Below, piece after piece: positions 33,790 to 44,232 of a stretch of 64,000 bases of DNA. Location: positions 55,865,081-55,929,080 of the forward strand of contig OY757921.1 of the NCBI GenBank assembly GCA_963585895.1. Reading direction: 5' to 3'. The position numbers were made by a program, and so were the translations under genes. Source of the DNA: Sepioteuthis lessoniana (Eukaryota; Mollusca; Cephalopoda; Myopsida; Loliginidae). Below the pieces are notes generated by a model, which was not told where the DNA came from, searched no databases, and was given only the letters and a program-made list of their open reading frames with translations. The number at the start of each line of letters is the position of its first letter. The stretch's first letter is position 1.

Positions 33790-33938
33790 TTGGAAAGTAG
33801 ATCTAACCACAGAAGAACAAATGAAAAAAAACAATAGATGGAATCGATTTTCCTAACAAAGAAGACATCTGAGTGCTCACCGAGAAAGAAAATTACAAGT
33901 ACTTGAATATTTTAGAAGCCGACACGATGAGACATTAA
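33790..33938 (+). pseudogene. RLE LINE fragment, left part, split by family M copy d
   Basis: The translated plus strand reads IDFPNKEDI, a stop, then VLTEKENYKYLNILEADTMR, matching LGEKETYKYLGIL of the copy at 26.4 kb. The reading breaks at about 33938. The next family residues (EKI..KEY) reappear at 34797 and beyond, beyond an inserted M element. Confidence 0.7.
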
Positions 33939-33939
33939 T

Positions 33940-34796
33940 TGACCGATTGATTTTAACTGTATCTCAACCCGACTAGAGTTATTTTATACTTAGTGGTTTG
34001 GGAATTGCATTCATTGTACATTTTTGTGAAGTTTTCTTTAAATTGTTTACACAATTATACGATATCAAGTATTCTTATCTGACCGAGGTCCTCGTGGTTT
34101 CATGATTTGAGTAATGGGCTGCGGAATCGTTGTAAACGAGTTCGAACTCCAGTCACACTATTACGTTCACGTTCAGGCAAATATCCTTTTTATCTCTTAT
34201 CTTCCGAGCTACAGGTTAAATAGTACCATTACTGTTCGGCAAGAAGAATGGCTTTGGCATTAAATAGCCTAAGAAGGTTGATATGCCATGAAATAAAAAA
34301 CCCAACCCTTATATAATACGAGTAATTTGCATACAATTGTATGGTTTCCAGCATTTCTTTCAAATACTAATAATCATGTGATGTCAAGAGATTATTTCTA
34401 TTTGATAATAGTCATTTGTTTCCCCATCGTTATATAATTACAAGTAACTTATATTAATAATCTTTTCTAAACAATTAAAGATTCAAGTAATTCTTCCAAA
34501 TACAAATAATTCACAGTTATAAGGCATCGGGTATTCCGATCGAACACGAATAATTTTTATCAGATCTATTTGACCCTAAGGATCCTAACAGGTACTAACA
34601 CACCGGAACGAAGGGGAACTGGGAGTAATGGTCCTGAAGGTGTACTTCACACTCCCGAGATCTCCACCATCAGATGCAGTTTAGTGTCATACTCAGGACA
34701 CCTCTACTTTGGGGAATGTGGATCTTACTCTTCTTCAGGGTTTACAGACAGCGTATTCTAAGCCCCATTGACAGATAATGGGGATAAAGCAGAGGG
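33940..34796 (-). mobile_element. Composite family M, copy d, inserted in an RLE LINE
   Basis: In minus orientation: head 34796-34560 (CAATGGGGCTTAGAATA..., ACTGCATCTGATGGTGGAG), VNTR 34560-34310 and 34085-34010, and a worn tail 34005-33940. A family 1 SINE (34085-34305, plus strand) lies inside the VNTR. The LINE reading frame is interrupted exactly by this block, so the whole unit behaved as one insertion of about 630 bp before the SINE landed. No target duplication can be seen. Confidence 0.7.
34085..34305 (+). mobile_element. tRNA-derived SINE, family 1, nested
   Basis: B box GAGTTCGAACTCC near 34138, a body as in the 15.2-kb copy, and tail GGCTTTGGCATTAAATAGCC with GTTGATATGCCATGAAA. 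It sits within the VNTR of M copy d and is therefore the younger insertion. Confidence 0.8.
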
Positions 34797-35180
34797 ATAA
34801 GAAGGAAAAGAATAAGTAAGAAAAGATAAGTAAGGAAAAGATAATTAAGAAAAGATAAGAAGGAAAAGATAAGTAAGAAAAGAATACTTAATAAAAAAAA
34901 AAAGAAAACTAACTCTAGCGTAGAAGTTTAATTAAAAGAATAGATAAGAAGGGATCTCAAAACCTAATCACAATGTACAAAGCTTTTTCTCCGGGAGACG
35001 ATGATGACAGATTGGATTTGAAACGAAAAATGATGAGGATTAGTTAGTATCAGAGATCGATTAGACTCTGCCATGAAGAGACTTGAAAACTACATAACAT
35101 AAGACTGGAAAAGACTGATTATAAGAACTAAAGACATTGCAGAACTAATAAAGAAGCGGAAAATAAAAAGACGAAAAGTA
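34797..35180 (+). pseudogene. RLE LINE fragment, right part, with short tandem duplication
   Basis: After several repeats of AAGATAAGTAAG-like words (34797-34890), which look like expansion of the EKIRKEY codons, the sequence reads RILN/EYLIKKKRKL, then KPNHNVQSFFSG-type thumb sequence and RLDSAMKRLENYIT near 35060-35095. It corresponds to EYLRRTRKL...QRLEDYI in the family. Stops and shifts are frequent. Confidence 0.6.
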
Positions 35181-35214
35181 CTAGGCTGAGTAAAAGACGA
35201 AAGTACTAGGCTGA

Positions 35215-35640
35215 GTAAAAAATTCTGCATATTTTGCCGTATTTTAAATTCGGCAGCTCCGGATGCTTTTACTGAGGTTGTGAAGGTAACGAACAACACT
35301 GGACTGTGAGATGCCGAGCTCGTCTGATACTCTCCAAGTGCTATTCATCAGATTAACTTTGATGGCTTAGAGCATGGCCTCGGAATTCACGCTTTTAGGC
35401 TTAACTGAACTCTCCATATCGCCGAGGTTCTCATAACTCAAGCGAAATTTCTTGATCCATCTAGTTACTGTGCTATGATCAACTGCGCCTTTATATTTTG
35501 CCAATTTCCACGGTGTTATGGCCCAGTTTGAACTCGTAAAGCATAAAGAACGTGTCAGCGCACAAGCTACCGCGATTCTACCAACACTTGCGGGTACCTA
35601 CGAGTTGAATAGCTTCGGTCACGTGATATACGCGCCGCAA
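35215..35640 (-). pseudogene. mariner-like transposase N-terminal (HTH) fragment
   Basis: On the minus strand the paired helix-turn-helix region reads HSTVTRWIKKFRLSYENLGD, then PKSVNSEAML, stop, and DELGISQSSVVRYLHNLSKS. This is the mariner DNA-binding part of the same type as 59935-60235, with an upstream FMLYEFKLGHN segment. No catalytic domain follows, and the element switches to unrelated sequence near 35215. Confidence 0.75.
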
Positions 35641-35799
35641 ACTAACTCGTACTACCAAAATATTGCAAAACTTTTGACTCACTCAAGAAAATTAATGAAA
35701 TTTACAGATATTAGAGCAGAAAAATTCAAGCTAATACGGCTGAAAAAATATATGAACTTGACCATTTATGACAAGAGGTTAGAGAATTCCGTACATTGT

Positions 35800-36115
35800 A
35801 CGCTTATATATTTATATTTTTCAAGTAGTTTCTTCAGTTTTGGGGTACACGGTTATATGTGTCCAGTATTCCTATCAAATACTAATAATTTTCAAATAGA
35901 TATATTTGACCCATAGATGAGGCTCAAACAGGTACTATTACTGCGGGTGAGAGTGGACCAGGGATTAATGGCAATGAAAGAGTACATTACACTCCCAAAA
36001 TCAGATACAGTTTAGTGTTATAACAAGAACATTGCTTGGTGGGGGGGTCTTATCGCTCGGCAGAGGATACAGTCAGCGTATTCTACCTCCCTTCTCTACG
36101 ACAAGGAATCCACCT
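35800..36115 (-). mobile_element. Composite family M, copy e
   Basis: The head (36115-35900) includes TCAGATACAGTTTAGTG, ATTGCTTGGTGGG and AGTCAGCGTATTCTACC on the plus strand. VNTR units continue to about 35800 (CAGTATTCCTATCAAATACT, CAAGTAGTTTCTTCAG). The tail is not recognised. Confidence 0.6.
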
Positions 36116-36354
36116 AAAGGGAAAAACTATCATTAATAGCGGTCTGGAAAAAATAACATTTGAACTCTAAAAATGAGAGGGTCGATAAGACTTGGAAGAA
36201 TAATAAATTTCAAGAGACAATTTTGGCGGTGGGAGGTAAGAGAGTGCAACAAATTATTCCTGAAAGAATAAAAAAACGATGTAATTAATGGGTCGAGTAA
36301 TTCATTGGAAACTGCACAAACGACTTCTCTTTCACCATGGTAAAAATATATCTA

Positions 36355-36628
36355 GAATCTGTCCAAGACCGGACATTGGCCTAGGGGTTAGAGTGTTCGC
36401 CAATGGCCCGGGAGACCTGGGTTCAATCCCAGGTCGAGTCATACCAAAGACTCAAAAAATGGTACTTGATGCATCCTTGCTTAACACTCAGCATTATAAG
36501 GTACGGATCAAGGGTAAAGTAGAGCAATCCAGGGAAGGAGTAGCGCCCTCCCTTACACCTTGGTGTAGTAGCTATCGAAAAGGGAGCCTTCGGGTTACCC
36601 TCGACTATGGTCGCCAACTTATGTGTTT
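36355..36628 (+). mobile_element. tRNA-derived SINE, family 2, full length
   Basis: The head is strongly tRNA-like: A box TGGCCTAGGGGTTAG and B box GGTTCAATCCC, with arms that could still fold (CCTGGG/CCCAGG). A ~190-bp body ends in GGTCGCCAACTTATG. Truncated relatives lie at 15050-15132 and 39195-39355. It is not called a tRNA gene because no acceptor or anticodon structure can be completed. Confidence 0.85.
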
Positions 36629-36654
36629 ATATTGAATGAATTTTATTATTTTTT

Positions 36655-36775
36655 AATTTATTTAATCTTTTATTATTTACTCCTTTGAGAGTTTTTCACA
36701 TCAGTTGATGGTTTTTAACTGGTTTATGTGACAGCAAGTCTTTTCGAGCCCCCAGGATTCTTCGGCTTTTAAATG
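36655..36775 (-). mobile_element. RLE LINE, short 3' fragment
   Basis: CTTTGAGAGTTTTTCACATC with GTGACAGCAAGTC is the reverse of the RLE terminus. The T/A-rich tail lies to the left (36640-36668). 5'-truncated after ~110 bp. Confidence 0.75.
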
Positions 36776-37384
36776 ATTTTGATTAAAAAAAGTTCGTCTC
36801 TTGATTACCAAGATTCTCCCGCCAACTGCCTTTCTTTACTTTTTATTCTTCACTTTGTACTCAGTACCTCCCACCACACCCTCGGGCCACCACCACTTCC
36901 CCTCCGGTCACTAGTCCCAATTTGTACGTTATTTCTACTCAGATACAAATACTAAACACAAATCTGTAGAGTCGGCGGTGCCGGTCTGGCCGGAGTGTTG
37001 GCGGCTCGGTGTCTGCGTCTGTGTCGTCTCGGTCTGCTACTCTTTCGTGGTGGCTTATGTATTCTTACATGTACGCCGCGTGGGCATAGTTACATAGCAC
37101 CTGCAGGTGTATACTAATATGCATATCAATTAGTTGGCGGTGTTACCCAGTCAAAGAGTTCCTAAGTAATGTTTATCTGTCACCATACAAAGTTAAACAA
37201 ATTTACTAACTTCGATATTCAGTCTGAGACATTTAAAAAAATCATTTACGTAACCCTTTTTTCTTCTTTTATGAGGGGTATCTCCTTGAGCGTTTTCGTT
37301 GCTATCTGAGCGATGTTTGTTTTTCAATTTTGTTATCTTGTGCCGCACCATTCGTAACTGCGTTCTTAGATGTCGAATTCCTAT
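36776..37384. other. Unassigned, with a GC-rich patch
   Basis: A CpG-containing patch at 36965-37075 (GGCGGTGCCGGTCTGGCCGG) stands out from the AT-rich background. No gene or named repeat is recognised. Confidence 0.4.
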
Positions 37385-38106
37385 ACTCTATGATAGTTTT
37401 TCACACCAGAGTAAGCTGCTGGTCTTTCACTAGAGTTTGAGAGACAGCGAGTCTCCTCAAGTCACTAAGACTCTTCTCAGCATATTATTTTACTCCTTTG
37501 AGAGTTTTTTCTGTCAGCATTAGCTAATGATTTCTCACTAGAGTTTGAGTGACAGCAAGTCTCCTCAAGTCTGCAGGACTCTTCTCGGTATTCTGGCCGA
37601 TCTTAACAATGCTGTTGTCTAGATGGTCTCCACTTGTCCTCAATTTTTTGATCCTTAGTTCACCAACCACAATTGGTGTCACCGTCACCTTCACGTTTTA
37701 GATCTTTTTTAGTTCTCTAGCAAGGTCTAGAACTTACTGCTTTCTTTTATTTTCACAGTGGTCCGTCGGGACAGCAAAGTTCATAATTTGGTAGGTCCTC
37801 TTGTTTTGTTGACTATCACTAGGGCTGGTCGTCTGGCCGAAATTTGGTGACCCGTTTGTATTTCAAAATCCCAGAGAAGTTTATGCGTCTCATTCTCCAG
37901 GATTGGTTCTGGGTTGTGAATATACCACTTGTTCGTATGGTCAAATTTCATTTTTTTTGTTGCACTACTCCCAATGTATTACCTTTCCCAATCAGTTGAG
38001 TCTAGTCTTATACTATTTTTGCGCTAATTTACAGCATTTGCTTATAATATGATCGATCGTTTTGTCTCTATCACCACATAACTTACACTTGCTATTTTGT
38101 TGCGTC

Positions 38107-38140
<34 letters not shown>

Positions 38141-38470
38141 CTCTTTGTGAGTTTTTCACACCAGCGATAGCTGGTGGTCTCTCAATGGAGTCTGAGTAAC
38201 AGCAGGTTTCCTCGGGTTTCCAGGACTCTGCTCTGTATTCTGGCCAATTTCCACAATACTACAGTCTAGATGGTCTCTGTTCGTCCTCTGATTTCCTACT
38301 CTTTCAGCTCCCTTTTCAAGCCTTTGGCACCGTTCCAAGCATGCCAACAACAATTGGTATCACCGTCACCCTTATGTTCCTCAGCATTTTTACTTTTCTG
38401 GTAAGGTCCAAGTAATTTTCTATATTTTCACTTTCTTTGATTTTCCTTCTTGGTTCGGTCGGACAATACA
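37385..38470 (-). mobile_element. Three stacked RLE LINE 3' ends, all minus strand
   Basis: Three termini of the type TTTTTCACACCAG occur at about 37397, 37505 and 38152, each followed leftward by a T/A-rich tail and rightward by a copy of the element end. The middle piece (37495-38110) is longest and includes the knuckle region CKLCGDRDKTIDHIISKC and the RLE domain. The right piece (38145-38470) starts with a (TTA)n tail at 38108-38140. The inner two are truncated where the next begins, giving a nested tandem. Confidence 0.8.
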
Positions 38471-39194
38471 AAATATATACAAAATATATATGTATATCCA
38501 TTAATATAAACAAAACCCCACATAAACTAGACCGCCCTTCTCAGAAAAATTAGATTATCGTTCCATTCATACCGCACACAACGGTATATAAAGAGATACG
38601 CACCACGTAGGAGCCTATTGATCTGTTGATCGCATTGGTGAGAAACTGGCATCAATAGCCGTTGACTCTGTATCTACGTAATTCAAACATATACATATAT
38701 ATATATATATACTCTATCAGTGATATTGAGCACTCTTTATTTACAAATATAACAAACTTTACAACTATGTTATTTATATATATACATATATGTGTGTGCG
38801 TGTATGTGTGTGAGACAGACAGACAGGGATAATGTGCGTGTTACTTAAATGCCCAAAAGCATAAATTTGTCTAGCACAAAGTATTTTTGTTAATTTTTTA
38901 ATCAAGATATTTGTATACTTTTGATTAGATATTGTGCTAAATAGAAGTGATAACAACATACTCTGATTTAATGCACAGAGTAATTATTCCAGTTAAGATA
39001 GATAATGACAATTAAATCGACGAATTATTTGCATTTACTGATAATTAATTAGCAGTTATGTCGTTGTTTTAAATCTTTAACGTATTTAATATCCGACGAA
39101 GCACATATAGAGAAAAACATCTTTTGAAAATATGACAATTACTATAAAAATAAAACAGTAATGAAATTGTAATCTTTCACAGTTAAAGATTAAC
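38471..39194. other. Unassigned, with a Penelope-like terminal scrap
   Basis: At 38710-38745, CTCTATCAGTGATATTGAGC resembles the Penelope-like terminal module (41757-41785). The rest, including an AT run at 38692-38711 and a GT-rich stretch near 38790, is unassigned. Confidence 0.45.
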
Positions 39195-39355
39195 AGTCAG
39201 CAGTATAACACTCAGCAGTATAAGGTAGGGATCAAGGGTAAAGTGGAGCAATCCAAGGAATGGAGTAGCACCCTCCCCTAGACCTCGGTGTAGTAGCTAT
39301 TGAAAAGGAAGCCTTCGGGTCCCCCACAACCAAGGTCACCAATTTTACTTTATAC
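39195..39355 (+). mobile_element. SINE family 2, 5'-truncated
   Basis: Matches the body of the 36355-36628 SINE from ACTCAGCA(G)TATAAGGTA to GGTCACCAATTTTACTT. The tRNA head is absent. Confidence 0.75.
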
Positions 39356-39705
39356 ATATAAACAGTTCTATTTCAAACAATTTAGTTTAGCACACAAAAA
39401 AGTTCTATTTCAAACAATTCAGTTTAGCATACAAAAAAAGTTCTATTTCAAACAATTCAGTTTAGCATTAGTTCAGTAAAGTTCTATTTGATCTATAGAT
39501 AGGACCCTATCAGGTGCTACCACTCCGAGCCAGAGTGGACCTGGAAGCAGTGGCAACGAAGGGGTACTCTGCATTTCCCAAAGCTCCAACATTACTGGAA
39601 CTTCACCTCAGGATATTCGTTGTGGGGAGGGTCTTATCCATCTGCAGAGAAGCAGTCAGTGTATTCTACAGCCCTAGCCGACTGGACAATCCATTTGTTG
39701 GATAT
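39356..39705 (-). mobile_element. Composite family M, copy f (type-2 VNTR)
   Basis: Three VNTR units with GTTCTATTTCAAACAATTCA at 39360-39490 adjoin a head (39495-39705) containing CTACCACTCCGAGCCAGAGT and GTGTATTCTACAGCCC. The VNTR unit is the same as in the 50-kb array and differs from that in copies a, b and d. No tail is seen: SINE family 2 abuts the VNTR. Confidence 0.7.
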
Positions 39706-39967
39706 ATACATATACCTGACAAATGAAAATAAATCCAGAGGTATGTAAATGTAGAAATATGAAAACAAGATATTCTGGAGGTGATTTTGTTTATAGTTAA
39801 ATTATTAGCCAACGTTAAACACTCCAGTCTTTTTTCATTAAACCATCATCAAGTCATTTAGAATGTGATGTATCGACTGAATTATCTCTTTTTTTTAATG
39901 AAACGAAAAAAAATGAGATAGCTTTTAATATTCAATTTCCATTTGTGGGGTTCTGTACAAAACTCTG

Positions 39968-40002
39968 TGATGTGATTGATATTCGAAATTCATTTTAAAG
40001 CG

Positions 40003-40047
<45 letters not shown>

Positions 40048-40066
40048 ATATATATATATATATTAT
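39968..40066. repeat. Left arm of an inverted repeat plus (AT)n
   Basis: Bases 39968-40006 are complementary, with one mismatch in 39, to 41898-41936. Each arm is followed inward by an AT run (40003-40066 and 41848-41899). Together they bracket the Penelope-like element at 40.07-41.85 kb. Confidence 0.9.
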
Positions 40067-40722
40067 AATAAATGCATATCTTCCAATATAGGTAGAGACT
40101 TCCTAAATCTAATCTCTAAACACTTCCCCAATAATAGCCCCCTAGCCAAAATCTTCAATAAAAACAATATCAAGATCAGCTACAGTTGCACAAACAACAT
40201 GGCACAAATAATAAAAAAACAAAAAAAAAATCGTATCCACCAACAGTACACACACAACCCTACAACCAATGCAACTGTAGGGTCAAAAGCACATTCCCCC
40301 TACCAAATAAATGCCTATACGCAAACACCATATATAAAGCCACAGTAAAAATAAACAACTCCGTCAAATACTACATCGGTGCAACGGAGGGCACCATAAA
40401 ACAAAGAATCCACAACCATAATCTTTCTTTTAAATATAGAAACTACGCATCCAACACCTCCTTATCCTCGTACATATGGCAACTAAAAGACACAAACATC
40501 TCTCCCACAATCACCTCGGAGATACTAAAAGAAGCACTTACCTACAACAAAACATTAAAAAAATGCCTTCTTTGTCTCCACGATAAATTAGCCATCATCA
40601 CATATCCATCACAAAACAACCTACTAAATAAAAAATCTGGAATTCTCTCAAAATGTAGGCACGCTTTCAACCCTCATTATACCTCGTACATGAATTTAAA
40701 AAAAAAACCTGAAACACCGTAA
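40067..40722 (+). pseudogene. Penelope-like GIY-YIG endonuclease region
   Basis: The first frame (to about 40200) reads NIGRDFLNLISKHF and NNIKISYSCT, matching the linker at 9.9-10.3 kb. After a frameshift in an A run near 40215-40230, the second frame (40186-40722) carries CNCRVK.., KCLYANTIYKA and KYYIGATEGTIKQRIHNHNL, the YIG and R..H-type residues of a GIY-YIG nuclease. A CLLCLHDKLAII block and the stop at 40720-40722 follow. Domain order is intact but the N-terminal RT is missing. Confidence 0.85.
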
Positions 40723-41621
40723 GTACCACTTTCCTCCTCCAACCATCACAATATACCCACACGCCAGAATCATTTTAACTTTTTACGGGCATTAAAATAG
40801 ACCCCAACGCTCTACGTTCACCTTACCTACCAAATTCACTCTAAACTTTTCTACAATAGTATATGTTCCATACATCAACAAATAATATATATAACTATTA
40901 AATAACAACCCCAACCTTCAAACCCGCTATCTAATCAATTTCTTTAATTTTCAATTGACGACACCCTACCCCTAAGTTATAATCACCTTCGTACACAAAC
41001 ACATTAGCTATTATTTAAACCCTTCTATTTATTTCATTACGCACACACCACCGATGAGACCCAAAGTATATAATATTTACGCAATATTTCATTCATTTAT
41101 TATTAACATTACAATAATTTATTACGCACATAATTATTATTTAACACACTTACAATTATTTACCCTTTATTATTTTATTGCATACATACCACCTATGAGA
41201 CCCATAGTATACAATACTTACGCTATATCCCATTTATTATTATCATTATTATAACAATACACCCCCCAAATATTACACCAACATATTTACTACACAATAT
41301 AACCTTACCCATTGTAATCTTGCTCACCATACGCGTTTACAAATCAAATCCTCATTCATCCCCCCACCAACTTGCAGTGATGATATTTTGCTCCATATCT
41401 ATTGTCAACTAAAGAAAATAACACAACATATTGATACACATTTGTAACCCGCTATAGCCAACGCTTTTCGTTCCTGACCTGACTTATCCAAAAAAACACG
41501 CATCCACACATACAGACATATACACACACTCACATACACTCACACACTTACAACCAAACACAAAAGAAATCCTAACGGTTTTTGACTGTATTTTGCTCGC
41601 ATTTTCGATTTTCAATTTCAT

Positions 41622-41698
41622 TCCATTTTCTTAACTGCCTGATGAATGTTGTTATAAACTTCATGAAACCTTAGATTGCAGAATAATGTTTTCCATGG
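41622..41698 (+). ncRNA. Degenerate hammerhead motif in Penelope-like 3' region
   Basis: CTGATGA (41639-41645) and GAAA (41665-41668) are intact, with ATG/CAT as stem II base pairs next to the core. Stem I is CTGC/GCAG, plus a possible outer CCAT/ATGG helix. Where a GUC-type cleavage triplet is expected the sequence is AUU, and stem III no longer pairs beyond one base. Ancestry is clear; activity is unlikely. Confidence 0.6.
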
Positions 41699-41844
41699 AT
41701 TAAAAATATAATAATATATATTTATTTATTTATTTATTATCATTATTATTATAATAGCTCTATCATAGATATTGAGCACTCTCCATATTATATTGCACTT
41801 GGTTCGACACATAACCACATAGTGATTTACTGACGACCACACTC

Positions 41845-41847
<3 letters not shown>

Positions 41848-41901
<54 letters not shown>

Positions 41902-41934
41902 CGCTTTAAAATGAATTTCGAATATCAGTCACAT

Positions 41935-41980
<46 letters not shown>

Positions 41981-41981
41981 A
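41848..41981. repeat. (AT)n, right inverted arm, then (CA)n(TA)n
   Basis: An AT run (41848-41899), the 39-bp arm complementary to 39968-40006 (41898-41936), then CA and TA runs to 41981. Confidence 0.93.
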
Positions 41982-42429
41982 AACACTATTTACTTACCTC
42001 TATTTCTTTTTTCGCTTCATTCTCATTTCTCAACTTTTTTATGTTGCTTTTTATAATTTTTTAAGAGTTCTGACAAAAATGTTATGGTAAAAGTACTTTA
42101 AATATGAGTCTGAATAAATAAAGAAATCGATGAAAACTCTTTCAAATATAAGATCTTGTAATTTGACTAAATAAGGGGATAAGTTGAATAAACCAGATAT
42201 TTTATAATAACATTTTTAATTAAAAATAATGCTAGATTCAACAATACTCGGTATTTTTTATGAATATCAACAAACATTTTGGCATTTTTAAAGTTAAAGT
42301 TATGATATGTTTCTAAATAATGTCATCCCCTAACGGAAACAGATTGTTAAAAGCTTTCTTATTTATTTCTTTCATTTTAGAAAATAAAATTAAATGTAAC
42401 TTAGAAGATACATCACATATTAATTAACC
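41982..42429. other. Unassigned; may belong to the following Penelope-like copy
   Basis: AT-rich sequence with no readable RT motifs. It could be badly decayed upstream Penelope-like sequence, but nothing in it shows that. Confidence 0.35.
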
Positions 42430-43780
42430 TGGTGATGGTTTAACTTTAACATTGGCAAATAATTGAATAGAGTTTACGTATCTAGAAGAAAATATACCTG
42501 ATATTAATAAAGAAAAAAAGAAGAAGTATGATCATAAAAGTAGAAAAAGAAAAATTATATGGTTTAACCCCCCTTGTTGTAGACTAGCTAGTATAAATGT
42601 AGGTAAATATTTTTGAAACTGATAGATAAGCACTTTAAACATGATAACATACTACATAAAATATTTAATAGAAAAACGTTAAAAATTAGTTACTCCTGCA
42701 CTAAAAAATATTTTTCAAATAATCAATAATCACAATAAAGAGATAATTAAGGAATTCCAGAACCGAACAAATAATAATAATAATAATAGTAGTAGTAAAC
42801 AAAACGAATGTAATTGTAAAACTCGAAATGATTGTCCTATGAATGGATAATGTAACTTAAAAAATGTAGTATATCAAGGAATCATTTACCCAAAAGAGAA
42901 TATAAATGATAGAAAAACTTATACTGGAATTTCCTCCTCGAAATGGAAAATTAGATACGCCAATCACAAATATTCTTTCTCCCATGAACATCTGAAACAT
43001 CAAACTGCTCTATCTAAGCATTTTTGGAGTTTGAAAAATAAAGGTTTAACCCCAGAGATTCAATGGTCCTTATAAAAGGTCAAATACTCCAAAATGTTTC
43101 GATAGTAAATGTAATCTGTGTTTAGAAGAAAAGATACAAATTTTACTTTACTCAGAGCGTGGAAAATAAGAGATGCGAATTAATAGCTACGTGTAGGCAT
43201 AGGGGTAAATTTAAACTATAGAAAATTAACATAAATAATGTTGTTTTTTTTTTAAACATAGGATTAAATTGAGAATTAATGTAAATGAATAAAAATAAAA
43301 TAAAATAAAAGATAAAAAAGTGAAAAAACCATATCATATATACGTACTAATCACTAAAAGTGTAACTGATTTAATAGGCTCAAAAATAAATTTGATTTTT
43401 AAAATAAGTTAAATTTAATTAAATCTTGAAATTAATTTAATATAATTATTTCTGTATCATTACGTAAAGTTATTGAATAAAGTTAATTTTCTAATTTAGC
43501 ATTAAATCGGTAGTTTTAAGTCGAAAAGTAATTAGAATTTTAAAAAATAAATAAATTAAAAAAAAATTAATTTACTATAATTCTAACCGACAATAAAATA
43601 AAAAATGGAAGTGGGCTAAATGAGGAGATAACTCTTCACCCCTCTTCTATCCCCTCCCACCCTTCTTTCCTGTGTCTATTCTGATTTATTTTATCCATAA
43701 GATCTGAAGAAGTCCTGTTAATTTTTTTCGTATTTTTTGATTTTATCGAAAACACATTACAGGATGAAAATAAATTCTTC
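42430..43780 (+). mobile_element. Penelope-like element fragment (family C), plus strand
   Basis: In order: linker RKRKIIWFNPPCCRLASINV, then [15 protein letters not shown], a Cys motif (CNCKTRNDCP), and GIY-YIG sequence RKTYTGISSSKWKIRY with HKYSFSHEHLKHQTALSKHF (42900-43030). A 3' region follows to a hammerhead-like motif at 43704-43775. YTG replaces YIG, and stops occur throughout. This copy shows the correct order of the parts scattered at 4.6, 9.9 and 10.4 kb. Confidence 0.8.
43704..43778 (+). ncRNA. Hammerhead-like motif, decayed
   Basis: The core box is CTGAAGA, a change at position 7, which tolerates variation in hammerheads. A stem II (GTCCTGT with ACAGGAT) leads to GAAA at 43766-43769. 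The cleavage side and the 3' half of stem I are replaced by a TTC microsatellite, so the ribozyme cannot form fully. Confidence 0.4.
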
Positions 43781-43821
43781 TTCTTCTTCTTCTTCTTCTT
43801 CTTTTTCTTCTTCTTCTTCTT

Positions 43822-43896
<75 letters not shown>

Positions 43897-43898
43897 TT
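43779..43898. repeat. (TTC)n(TTA)n microsatellite, tail of a minus-strand RLE LINE
   Basis: Long TTC then TTA runs. On the minus strand this is an (AAT)n/(GAA)n tail directly after the RLE terminus at about 43900, as for the other copies. The Ser/Tyr-rich plus-strand frame is an artefact. Confidence 0.9.
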
Positions 43899-44160
43899 AC
43901 GCTCAGTGAGTTTTCCTCATCAACATTAGATGATGGTCTTTCAATCTTGTCTGAGTGACAGCAAGTCTCTTCATGTCTCCAGAGGTTTTCTCAGAGGTTT
44001 TCTGGGTATTCTAGCCGATCTCAACAATTCTTTGATTTGCGTTGTATCGATTTTATCTCAGATTCCCAATCCCCTCAGTTTTTTTCCAAGCCTTTAATGA
44101 CCATTCCAAGTGCACCAACTATCATTGGTATCTCCGACACCTTAATGCTCCATATTGTTA
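43899..44160 (-). mobile_element. RLE LINE 3' fragment, minus strand
   Basis: CTCAGTGAGTTTTCCTCATC to ATGGTCTTTCAATC is the reverse of the family terminus. The copy extends into the C-terminal coding end and stops near 44160. Confidence 0.75.
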
Positions 44161-44232
44161 TAATCAATAATAATAATGGCTGTAGTATAAGTAGTAGCAG
44201 TAATAATAATAGTAATGATGATAATCATTAGT

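Larger units (their letters stand above)
40067..41847 (+). mobile_element. Penelope-like element (family A), 5'-truncated
   Basis: The copy contains the end of the linker, a GIY-YIG endonuclease, a ~900-bp C-rich 3' region, a degenerate hammerhead (41622-41698) and the terminal module (41755-41845). RT is absent. The same 3' region recurs at 11455-12345, 56549-57290 (minus) and 57290-57795. Penelope-like elements combine an RT with GIY-YIG; here only the latter remains. Confidence 0.82.

Noticed and set aside
35518..35916. 132-codon plus-strand gene
   Set aside because: Its first part is antisense to a mariner HTH fragment and its end runs into a family M VNTR.
36360..36435. tRNA gene
   Set aside because: A and B boxes are present, but the acceptor arm is not complementary and SINE-family body sequence continues downstream; truncated relatives exist at 15.0 and 39.2 kb.
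43737..43958. Ser/Tyr-repeat protein
   Set aside because: Translation of (TTC)n(TTA)n, the tail of a LINE insertion.
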